Source of the DNA: Zizania palustris
Lineage: Eukaryota; Streptophyta; Magnoliopsida; Poales; Poaceae
DNA length: 64,000 bases
Assembly (NCBI GenBank): GCA_019279435.1
Contig: JAAALK010000288.1
Location: 54,239,624 to 54,303,623, forward strand
Reading direction: 5' to 3'
Under the pieces are notes generated by a model. The model did not search any database. It had not been told where the DNA came from and saw only the letters and a program-made list of their open reading frames with translations. Numbering within the stretch: the stretch's first letter is position 1; every line of letters begins with the position of its first letter. Below are positions 44,379 through 54,420 of this stretch, one piece after another. A program made the translations under genes and the position numbers.

Positions 44379-47158
44379 TCAGAAGCATATGCAAAAGTAC
44401 ACAACTCCCCCTGACATGATGCAATAAGGATGACAAATGCCAAGCTCTCCCTTCAAAAATGCAAAACGCGAAGCATCGAGAGGCTTGGTGAAAATATCTG
44501 CAAGCTGATTCTGGGTATCGACAAAGCGCAATTCAATATCTCCTTTTTCATTGTGATCTCTTAAAAAGTGATAACGCACGTCAATGTGTTTGGTCCTAGA
44601 ATGCAGTACTGGGTTGTTTGCTAAGCTAATTGCACTTGTGTTGTTGCAAAATAGTGGAACTCTTGTAAAATCCAACCCAAAGTCCTGCAAAGTAAAAACC
44701 ATCCACAAAATCTGTGCACAACGGCTAGCGGCAGCTGCATATTCAGCCTCGGCTGTTGACTGTGCAACGCTAGACTATTTGCTTGAAGACCAACACACAA
44801 GAGACGACCCCAGAAAATTACATGTCCCAGAAGTACTCTTGTGATCAATACGACATCCAGCAAAGTCAGCATCAGAAAAACCTCTCAAGCATAATGAAGA
44901 TGATGCAGAATACCAAATGCCAAATTCAAGAGTGTGCTTGAGGTACCTTAGAATGCGCTTGATAGCTTGACGATGTGAAGCCTTGGGAGAAGCCTGATAA
45001 CGAGCGCACAGACACACAACAAAGTGTATATCCGGCCTTGTAGCCATCAAGTAAAGAAGGGAGCCAATCATGTTGCGGTACTCCTTCTGGTCCACTTCTT
45101 CTCCGTCTTCATCTGGATCAAATGCAACAGAAGAACCTATTGGGGTAGCAAGTGGTTTTGCATTTGACATGACAAAGCGTTTTAGCAGGTCTTTAGTGTA
45201 TTTCCTCTGATGGACAAATGTTCCTTGTTTGCTTTTCTTGATTTACAAACCAAGGAAGAAAGTCAGCTCGCCCATCATCGACATCTCGAATTCCCTGCTC
45301 ATGGATTCAGCAAACTCGGCCACAAGAGTATGAGATGAACCACCAAAGATTATGTCATCAACATATATCTGAACAAGTAAGAAATTTTTGCCATGCATGA
45401 GAGTGAACAAGGTCTTGTAAACTGAGCCCATTTTGTACCCATGCTCAATCAAGAAGGTCCTAAGGCAGTCGTACCAATCCCTCGGAGCTTTCTTGAGCCC
45501 ATACAAAGCTTTGTGAAGTTTAACTATGGGGGTACTTGGGATTTTCAAAGCGAGGAGGCTGCTTGACATACACGTCCTCTCCTATGAAACCATTTAGGAA
45601 AGCACTTTTTACATCCATTTGAAAAAGTTTAAAGCCACGAGATGAAGCAGAAGCAAGCAAGATCCTAATGGCCTCAAGTCGAGCTACCGGTGCAAAAGTT
45701 TCTCCAAAATCAACCCCCTCGACTTGAGTATACCCTTGAGCCACAAGCCTAGCCTTGTTTCTCACTATAGCCCCATCCTCCCCCTGTTTATTTTTGAAAA
45801 TCTATTTTGTTCAAATGATATGAACGTTAGGGGGTGGATCAACAAGAATCCAAACTTGATTTCTATCAAAATTTTTAAGTTCCTCATGCATGGCGTTGAT
45901 CCAACTTGCATCAGACAAAGCATGACTAACATCAAATGGTTCAAAATTTGCAACAAAAGCAGAATCAACGAAATGAGCATGAGATCGGGTTACTCGTTCA
46001 TTTAGCTCGCCGATGATCTATTCAGGAGGATGCATTCTTTGAATACAAAGCGGTGCTTCTCTCTGCGATAGAATCTCTCCCTCAACTCTCGCCGAAGTTT
46101 GATCCAAGCTTCCAGAAGTAGACTCTTCAGGTCCTCTTGTTGAAGTAGATGATGCTTCTGGAGAAGCCGTAGAGGGAGGTAGTGGTACAGCATTAAAATC
46201 TTCACCATCTGATGGTTCTTCTTCCTCAAAAAGTGTTTCACTCATGTCGTGCTCACTTGCAAGATCAAAGTTAGAACTAACACATGGAGAAGTCTCATGA
46301 AATGACACATCACAAGATTCAACTATAGTGTTAGATTCAAGATTGAAAACACGATAAGAGTGACCATGCAAAGAGTAGCACAAAAAGATCCCATCAGATG
46401 CGCGTGATTCAAATTTGTCCAAATTACCTCGCTTTAGGATGAAGCATCAGCATCCAAACACTCCGAAGTGAGTGACCTTGGGCTTCCTCCCAAAACGAAG
46501 TTCATAAGAAGTCACATTTAACAAAGAGCGCAAAAAGATCCTATTGGAGATGTAGCATGCTGTACTCATGGCTTTAGCCCAAAATTTTCTAGGAGTCATA
46601 TGCTTGTTGAGCATCGTCCTAGCCATCTACACAAGTGTGTGATTTTTCCTCTCAACCACATTGTTTTGTTGAGGGACTCTAGGTGCGGAAAACTGATGTT
46701 CAATTCCATGTTCAAGGCAAAATTCTGCAAAATAGCTAATCTTGAACTCAGTGCCATTGTCGCTTCGAATAGCTTTCATTGCACCGGGGAGTTCATTGAA
46801 TAGCCTCAATGCTAAGCTCTGAAAGTGTATGAACACTTCATCCTTGCTCACAAGAAAGAAAAACCAAGAGTAACAAGAGTAGTCGTCAACAACAACAAGA
46901 ACGTACCACTTTCTGCCTAATGAGCTAACCCGGGATGGACGAACAATATCCATGTGAAGAAGCTCACCGGGTTGCTCAGTCATTACCATGTTTATGGGGG
47001 AATGCGAGGTGAAAACCATTTTTCATAGACGACATGGAGCACAAATCAGGTTCTTCTCAAATTTGAGCTTGGGCAATCCTCGGATGAGTGCTAGGGCACT
47101 CAATCTCGCAAGAAGATCAAAGCTCATGTGCCCTAGTCTCCTATGTCACATCAAAAGT
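44379..47158 (-). pseudogene. Ty1/copia pol of C, truncated by the Tekay element
   Basis: Minus-strand pol remnant in several pieces. They are integrase (46627-47019: VVVDDYSCYSWFFF, RSDNGTEF, NVVERKN), the integrase-RT linker (46018-46422), RT (45243-45765: MDVKSAFLNGFIGEDVYV, YVDD present) and RNase H (44379-45170: FSDADFAGC, LFCNNTSA). The RNase H residue normally Asp in FCDNTSA is Asn here. Stops and frameshifts separate the pieces. The copy stops at 47158 within the GAG-pre-integrase domain, where the Tekay LTR starts, so protease and gag are displaced beyond the window. Confidence 0.9.
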
Positions 47159-50100
47159 TGTAACACCCCAAAATTTCAAAAATAAATAAAAATGGGGAAA
47201 TAGTAATTCTGGATAAAATAATTATTTTAATTTGGGAAAACGATAAAAGAACCCAAATAAAACAAACCAAGGAAAAATACTTCAAATTTAAAGTCAGTAA
47301 AATTATGGTAGCATGTACAAGCCAAGGAGTATTTTTGAGAATTTTTACAAAATTTTAGCAACCGTGCTTCAAGCTCTAAACAAATAAATGAATTTCTAGA
47401 ATTATTTTAAATGGAAAAGGCATTTTAAATCCTATTGGGCCGCAACCCTGATGGGTGGGACCCGCCTATCGGCGCGCCCCTCCCTCTCTCCTCCACATGC
47501 GTGCACCAGTCAGCCCCGCTTGTCAGCCACACCCACGTGCCCCTCTCCTGCTGCCCACCCGGTGATGAGGACATCACTTCACACGATACACACATGGAGC
47601 CTCCACCTACAATTCAATTACAAGGAACAATCACACGCGCTCGTGCCCGTCGCTTGAATCATGAAGTTAATTCTTTCCTTAGCAACTATGTTAATATTTG
47701 TTTGGATGGGAGGCTACTGAATACTAGTGATATTTTGTTGCTTAGGAACATGGGAGATGGAATAGAAGAGTTGGAGTTGAAGACGGAGTCGCACAGATGA
47801 TTTGAAGTCAAGAATTCACTGTTCGGACTACATCAACCACCATGCACCAAAATGAGCATAACTTCCTCATACGAAGTCCGATTGGCGCGTTCTTGGACTT
47901 TTTGGAAAGCTGAGGAGAAGACGGATCGTTTGCCGTTGGTTTCATCTCATTGGGAGTCTCGAGTCGACCTGTGTGTTTAAAACAGTCCTGCGTGACAGAA
48001 TTGGGCCGTGTTGGCCCATAGCCCGAGTCTGTACATCTTCTAGCCCACAGCCCAAGTCTGTACGCCTTCCACAGGCTGCCCACGCCTTATATACTCACGC
48101 CAGCCGCCTCTAGGGTTAGGTTTTGCTTTGTTTGCATCTACACTTGTGTGTTTAGATCCCGCCCCTTGCACCGGACCGATTGGCTGCTACATAGGCGTTT
48201 GTGAAACCTCACCTTTTCATCGTTTGTCTGTGTTTTGGCATTCGACTTGTATCCTTCCTGTTCTTGCTTGTGTTCTTGGGTTTGCTTGCAAGAATTAGCC
48301 TTCGTGGCGAGGTCAATCGCGTCCTGCGTGGTTGATAACCAACGGAGACAGTGGTGTAACGATTGCAAGGTTTGGATCCGCCGGACCGGAGCCTTGGATC
48401 GCCAACGTCGAGATTCTCCACCAACCCAAATTATCCTTTACCTAGCGGAAGATCGGGACCAATCCCCCATCACCCGGGCTGCCTATCGGTGTTGTTGCCC
48501 TCTCGTTCGCTCACCAACAGGTGGGGGGCCACCTGTCGGGTCCTTCTTCCCCAATGGAAAGGGATCCCCCCTTTCCATCGCCGGCGACCCCGGTTGCCAA
48601 AAACACCACGCTGGCCCCTTGCCAAAAATTGGCCACACAGCTACCTTGACAATCTCCGGGGATCCCATTCCCGCTATTCCCCAATGAAATCCAGCCCCAA
48701 ATCGTCGGCGACGTAAGATTGGCAAGCCCACCAGAGAGATAAAGGAAGCATTCGGTTTCCTTCCATTAGGATGCTGGTGACCCCCCTATTTAAACCCACG
48801 TCCTCACCGCACTCCGCCAAGACCGGTTTAGCCCTAGCCAACCTCTCTCGGTACGTGGCGATGCCAAACATCCACCGCCCTCTGTTCTGGCTCGGGCAGC
48901 CCCTCGTCGGCGCCACGAGACACTGCCGCCCTCGCCAGTGCCACGAGACACCACCGCCCTCGTCGTCGACTACCTCGGGTCCATCATCATCTGGGTAATC
49001 TCGGCCTGACCCTCGTTGGCCCGGACCACCGCCGGATCACCGTCGCTACCGCCACCCTAAACCTTTTCGCCGCCGCTACTCATCGCCGATCACCGTCGGC
49101 CACCCCTCGCCACCACCTCCGGTACCCCCATGTTCACCGTACGCCCCTCTTTCCATTTTAGGCCTTAGCGTGGCCGTTTAGCCGTCGCCGTCGTCAGGAT
49201 TGCTCGACGTCACACCACTAGAGTCGGGGATGAAGGCGTCAGCCTCCCCCGTGCTGCGTGCGTGCCGGACGGCGTCCTGGCCACGCGATCTCATGAAGAC
49301 GGCGTAGATTAAATCCCCTCAGGATTTAATCTCGGTCGTCCTTTTGTGCCGAAGGGGTACTGGGCGATGCGGGCCATCGGATTTCATTAACCCCCGCTGG
49401 CCCATGCGCACAGTCACAGGTTCACGGTGAACCTAGTTCACCTTGGACCAAGGACTGTTTTTCAGTTAAATAAAATCTAGAAAATTGCTTAAACTTTGAA
49501 AATTCATAACTTGCTCAATTTAACCCCAAATTTGTCCATTCCAATTTTATAAAATTTATCTTTTTATCCTCTACACATTTATGCAATAAAAACAGTAGGT
49601 TTATTTTGAGCATTTTATTTTATTTAATAGGGGATTTAAAAACCCTTTAAGGTAAATTCACAATTTCTTTTAGAAAAATCCCTAACTCCATAAAAATTTA
49701 CCTCAACAATTTAAATATTAAACTCAAAAGATTTAAGACTTTATTTCCCTTGTTTTAATCCAACCAAAACCTATATGTTTCTATTGTGATTTTGAAATGT
49801 TTATATTGCATGTTGTGTTTATTTTTCGTATCAGGAAGACTACGACGCAGTCGAGGATCCAGAGTTCTATCCCGAGGATCCACCTTCACCATTTGCTGAT
49901 CAAGGCAAGTCACAAACCCGAGTTGATCATAATTGAGCTCATTATTCATAATTACCGCTATAACTCATAGGGTTATTATTGCATTATTTTAATCACCAGC
50001 CCTATAATATATTTATTTGAGCCCCGTCCTTGTTGTACAAACCCAAGCCATGCTTATTGAGCATAAACTCCTTGTCACTTCTAAATATTATATTAGATAG

Positions 50101-51207
50101 TGTCCAACATATCGACACAACTGCTATAGGATAAAAGTACGAGTCGTAGATAGTCGGACTCTACTATATGTTTTTCCCGTTATTCTCGTCTCTGCAATTA
50201 TATTGGAGTTGGTCATGTTATAAGTATGGTGGGTTCCGGGTGCAAGCTAGGGCATTGGTTAGTCGCACCCGGGGCACTATAAGGACCGGTTTGTGAGATC
50301 TGTTGCAAAACAAAATTGTACTAACCACAAGTCTAGTGGGTAAGTCCTAACTAGAGGTATGGAGCGTTCCAACTTGAAACACCATAGTGAAGGGGGCAAG
50401 TGACACATGCGGGTGGCTTGTACCGACGAGGCTCAAGGGGGGTACGGTGTTGGCCCGATGCGTCGGGGCACCGTATGAAACCTATAAGAGGGTGTTATCG
50501 AATTGGTGTGTTCCATGCTAAAGGTTTTGGCACGAGTTCCCGTGGTATGGGTCATCTTGATACACTTTGGTGTGTGGGGATGATTGCGTGCCTTGTGGGT
50601 ACAGTAGTACACCTCTGATCAGAGTATAATCTTTTCGAAAAGCCGTACCCACGGTCAAGGGTGGGTTGGGCAATGTTTGCCGCAGTTAGTTTACTTTTTT
50701 ATGAATGATTGTTTGATTCATGGCATGTAAGGACCTTTGAGCGAGGGTGGGCTAACTGTACCCCTCGAGTTAGAAGATGATGCATGTACACATGTTTACA
50801 TACTATACTAATAACCTGACTTCATTAAATGCTCTACAAATGTACTTTTCCGCAAACATGAGCAACTACCTTCCTTGTTACTATCTTGCAATATAATTGT
50901 ATTTCGGTGGCTTGCTGAGTACGATTGTACTCAACCCCCATTGACTCACCACACTAGAGGCAGCATACTACGGGGAGGGTGATGGTCTAGAGTAGCGACC
51001 CAGTCAAGGCGCGAGACTGGAAGAAGGCATTCATCTAGAGGATTTATTTTCCTAGTTTCTCTTTCATTTAACTCTTTTGTAATAATATGGTCTATGAACC
51101 ATCTTTGATTGGCGTATTGTACGCAGTCGTTTGATGAACATATTGTATTTATTGATTTTCTATGGAATTTCAATAAAGTCTTGATTTTATTAAATTCGGG
51201 CGTTACA
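47159..51207 (+). repeat. 5' LTR of the Tekay-type element, with nested solo LTR
   Basis: 4,049 bp including the 910-bp solo LTR and its duplicated 5 bp, so about 3.13 kb natively. A TATA-like CTATTTAAACCC lies near 48783. The section 49300-51200 has no gene that I recognise. The partner LTR is outside the window. Confidence 0.85.
47563..48472 (+). mobile_element. Solo LTR with pol-like coding tail, copy 2
   Basis: A 910-bp copy of the unit at 29512-30420, with the same TGATGAGGACATCAC start and CATCA end. It is flanked by a perfect CCCGG (47558-47562 and 48473-48477). The coding tail is open from 47563 to about 47800 (ITRARARRLNHEV). It lies in the LTR of the Tekay-type element. Confidence 0.87.
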
Positions 51208-51210
51208 AGA

Positions 51211-51222
51211 TGGTATCAGAGC
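51211..51222 (+). other. Primer-binding site of the Tekay-type element
   Basis: TGGTATCAGAGC, three bases after the LTR end. Confidence 0.95.
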
Positions 51223-51339
51223 CGACTTGACTGTAGGAAGCCAAATAGACCGAACCTTAGGATTTATAATACTAATATTTTTACAAAACTACTTAATATC
51301 TCGTCATCCAAAATTTTCACAAACTCTCTTTTCTTGTAT

Positions 51340-52155
51340 ATGGCGATTCACACCATGGGCGGATTCCTCCGTGATCGCGATGTCTTCGTCCATGAGCTTC
51401 GCATGCTTGTGGATTTCCTCGGATTCGCGCACGAGCCCGCGTTCCACATGATCTTTCCCGATGTGAACGAGGAATATTGCGAGGTCACCATCGTCATCCA
51501 CTCCTCTGGCACACACCCGCCCTTCTTCACTCACGGAGTTGGATGACCTACTTTTGAGGTGGCTAGCCAGCGTGCTGCGCTCCAGGCCCTCGCCGAGCTC
51601 CGGATGGTCTACGATGGGCAGATCCACGACACCGCCTACTGCTTCATGCCCATGCGCACCCCGGGGAGCCATCGTAGCGTCTACGTCAGCACGTACTCCC
51701 AGCGCAACTCCGTCATCGCCCACAGCAGGCGTCTACTCCAGGCGATGGACAATCTCGACACCGAGGTTGTACTCGACGCCGACAGTCAGTACGATACGAT
51801 CGACTACTACCGTCACACAACGGAGAGCCTGAACCATGAGAATGGAGATCTCCGATGTCAGGTCTAGCAGGGGTGCCACTTGGCTACTGAGGTAGCTGAG
51901 CTGCGGCATTAGAAGGAGATTCTTCAGCAGAGCCTTGCTGAGAATGCTCAGCTCCGGCGGTAGGTCGCGGAGCTAAAGAAGGATCTTGAGGAGGTTGTTC
52001 CGCTTCCCCCGCGCAAGCAGAAGGACCTTAAGACCCCCTCGGCTAGGCCCAAGAGGAGCTCGCTCACCGCTTCATCCGCTGGACCCTCCAGCACCACGAC
52101 TCCTTCACCGACCATCCCTGCCGAGCCGACGATCGAGCCCTCCCCTGAGCTGTGA
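51340..52155 (+). pseudogene. Extra reading frame upstream of gag in the Tekay-type element (unknown, dsRBD-like pattern)
   Basis: ATG 51340 (MAIHTMGGFL) to TGA 52153-52155 is 271 codons in one frame, between the primer site and gag. Internal stops are TGA 51544-51546 and TAG 51865-51867, 51910-51912 and 51961-51963. Each is one C-to-T change from Arg or Gln, and there is no indel. The N-terminal 85 residues show helix (HELRMLVDFLGF), then EPAFHMIF, then EYCEVTIVI, then GVG and a helix (ASQRAALQALAEL). This order is reminiscent of a double-stranded RNA-binding domain. A coiled coil and a basic Ser/Pro-rich tail follow (RKQKDLKTPS). I do not recognise the protein. The dsRBD comparison is an inference from pattern only. 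Confidence 0.6.
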
Positions 52156-52369
52156 TCAGATCCAGTAGCACAGGGATTAGACGCTAGTCTACGGTTGATT
52201 GCTTTTGTTCTTATTATGATTGTAGTGTCACTCATGTTAAGTATAAAGCATGGGTGAAATTAAATAAAGATGTAATCATCTAGACTATTAAGTCTAAACA
52301 TTCTCCGAGAAATAAAGCTAAATTTTCCCCTTAAAACTTATTCCTCCTTTGGTACCCCCTACCTTTAGG

Positions 52370-53864
52370 ATGGCCAACGAACAAGGTTCCGATGCCCCTT
52401 GCAACGGGAATGACTCTGGCAATCTGCCTTAGTGGGGAGCAACCAGCCAATGGCAGGCCCCCATCGCCAATCATCCCACACTGGCTGAGATGATGGCGAA
52501 TCAAAACCAGTTGATCGCCACCTTGCTGACTCAGATGCAGCAGCAGCAAAACCAGATGCAAGAACAGCAGGTGTAGTTACTCCACCTTCAGTAGCAGCAA
52601 CGAGAGCCTCCCCTCAAACAGGCTGTCCAGGCACCAACACCAGTCTCGCAACTCTCTGAGTTTCTGCATGTTTGGCCCCCAACGTTCTCTAGCACCACTA
52701 ACCCAATGGAGGCGGGTGACTGGCTGAGAACCATCGGCAAAAAGTTGGACCTTCTGCCCTGTACTGAGCAGAAGCAAGTGGCCTTTGTCGCTCATCAGCT
52801 CAAAGGACCCGCCGCAGAGTGGTGGGATAATTTCCACGAGACTCAGCCCGAGGGCCATGAGATTTCATGGGCTGAGTTCACCGCCGCCTTTTGTGCCGTG
52901 CATGTTCCGGAGGGTGTCATAGCCTAGAAGCGGCAAGAGTTCCGAGACTTGCAGCAAGGAAGAAGGACTGTCACTGAGTACTTGCACGAATTGAACCGGC
53001 TAGCCAGATATGCTCCAAAGGAAGTGCGCACGGACGCCACCGACCAGTCCAAGTTTCTCTAGGGACTGAAGGATGAACTATCACTTCAGTTGGTCTCCGG
53101 AGATTATGCCAATTTTTAGAAATTGGTAAATAAGGAAATTATTTAGGAGACCGAGCAGAACAAGGTAGACCTAAAAAAGAAGAGGATGATCGCCTTCCGT
53201 CAGCACCAAGGGAAGGCATAGCGGCCTCGCTTCATGCCTCCCCCACCGGTGCCTCACTACCACCCGCACCCCGCTTACAGGCCAGCTCCGCCTGCCAGCA
53301 ACACAGGAGCCGGAAATCCTCACCTCGCTCTAGCCGCACTAGCTGCCCCACCAACCCCCGCCAAGAAAGTGGAGGTTCTACGCGACAAGCACGACAAGCC
53401 GGTGATATGCTTCAACTGTCGCCAGGAGGGACATTATTCTCACCAATGTCCTTATCCCAAGCATCCTCAAGGGATCGTGGCCAATCTCGCGGTTCGCGCC
53501 CATGTCAACCATGTCTCCGCAAAAGAAGCTCAGGTCGCACCGGAAATAGTCATGGGTATGTTTTCTATCAATTCAATACCCGAAGTCATTTTATTCGACA
53601 CTAGAGCAACTCATTCATTTATATCAGCAAGTTTTGTGAAAACACATAACCTGAATGAACTTGAGCTAACAAGACCGGTATTGATAGCCACCCGCGGCAA
53701 ACAGACCCTAGCCCACTTATATAGTCCAAGGGTATGGGTAGATATCCAAGGCGTAACTTTCTGGGCAGAACCCATTCTAATAGATTGTAAAGGGATGGAC
53801 CTCATCCTAGGGATGGATTGGATAAGCAAGCACCAAGGGGTTATAAAATGTGCAAGAAGGAAAG
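52370..53864 (+). pseudogene. Ty3/gypsy gag and start of protease (Tekay-type), eight TAG stops
   Basis: ATG 52370 (MANEQGSDAP). The gag core has FLHVWPPTFSS, DWLRTIGKKLDLL, AAEWWDNF and WAEFTAAFCAVHVP. The zinc knuckle is CFNCRQEGHYSHQC (about 53410). The protease begins with LFDTRATHSFISASFV, where the usual DTG or DSG triad reads DTR, a G-to-A change. One frame holds from 52370 to 53864. It is broken by TAG at 52430, 52574, 52592, 52925, 53060, 53117, 53144 and 53219, all at likely glutamine positions, with no TAA or TGA and no frameshift. The frame runs by chance into the inserted Tat LTR to 54079. Confidence 0.88.
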
Positions 53865-54358
53865 TGTTGGGAGAAAATATCTCATCTTCGGGGTTATTGC
53901 CAAAGCAGCATGAAGACAGCCAACTAGTTCGAAGATTGTTCGAAGACCTTCTTCGAAGATGCTCGGAACCTGGTTCGAAGCCCGAAGACAGGCACTGGTT
54001 CGAAGTATGTCTTCGAACCAAAGCCCTTCAGGATCTTTTCTGCCAGCTAAGATGGAAGACTTATCTTCTATCCTATTAGATTAGTCTTTTACCATTTTAG
54101 CCCTATTAAGGAAACCGAATAGTTTCCTTAATGTCGGTTGTAATAGAGGGGTAAATAGGTCTTTTCCTTAATGTTTAGGCCTATAAATACCCCCCATTTC
54201 ATCCTGTAATAGGGACCGATTACAAGTGATTCAATACACACTTTCGAACTATTCTGAGCTATTATCCTTTCGGAGGCTTAGAACAGTTTGCTTCACAAAC
54301 ACTTCGTTGTTAGTTTCTTTTCTACAGAAACCTGTTAGCGTAATCTTTTACGCCAACA
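53865..54358 (+). repeat. 5' LTR of the Tat element
   Basis: A 494-bp LTR starting TGTTGGGAGAAAATATC and ending CGCCAACA. TTCGAAG words cluster at 53925-54030. The TATA box TATAAATA is at 54182-54189. Confidence 0.88.
54182..54189 (+). promoter_or_regulatory. TATA box of the Tat LTR
   Basis: TATAAATA followed by CCCCCC on the plus strand, about 170 bp before the LTR end. It is the likely core promoter for gag-pol RNA. Confidence 0.6.
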
Positions 54359-54360
54359 GT

Positions 54361-54380
54361 TGGCGCCGTCCGTGGGGAAC
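54361..54380 (+). other. Primer-binding site of the Tat element
   Basis: TGGCGCCGTCCGTGGGGAAC, two bases after the LTR. The same form is found in E1 and T2. Confidence 0.88.
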
Positions 54381-54420
54381 CTAGTCCAAAAAACTTCGTT
54401 CTCTACCAACTTCTTCCATC

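Larger units (their letters stand above)
47159..53864 (+). mobile_element. Tekay/Del-type Ty3/gypsy element, 5' half, hypermutated
   Basis: It starts with a long LTR beginning TGTAACACCCC and ending CGTTACA, then a methionine-tRNA primer site, an extra 5' reading frame, gag and the start of protease. It is cut at 53865 by the Tat element; the rest lies outside the window. Long LTRs starting TGTAACACCCC are usual for Tekay-type chromoviruses. Both reading frames are full of TAG stops but have no indel. It inserted into C's pol (possible target copy AAAGT, 47154-47158). Confidence 0.85.

Noticed and set aside
49000..51200. Host gene in the GC-rich or central part of the Tekay LTR
   Set aside because: Short frames only. 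The position between LTR start and primer site explains the sequence as LTR.
27146..51222. TGGTATCAGAGC motifs as tRNA gene fragments
   Set aside because: Each lies two or three bases from an LTR end and is a primer-binding site. No cloverleaf surrounds them.
53234..54079. Continuous plus-strand frame joining Tekay protease to downstream sequence
   Set aside because: The part after 53865 is the inserted Tat LTR. The fusion is accidental.
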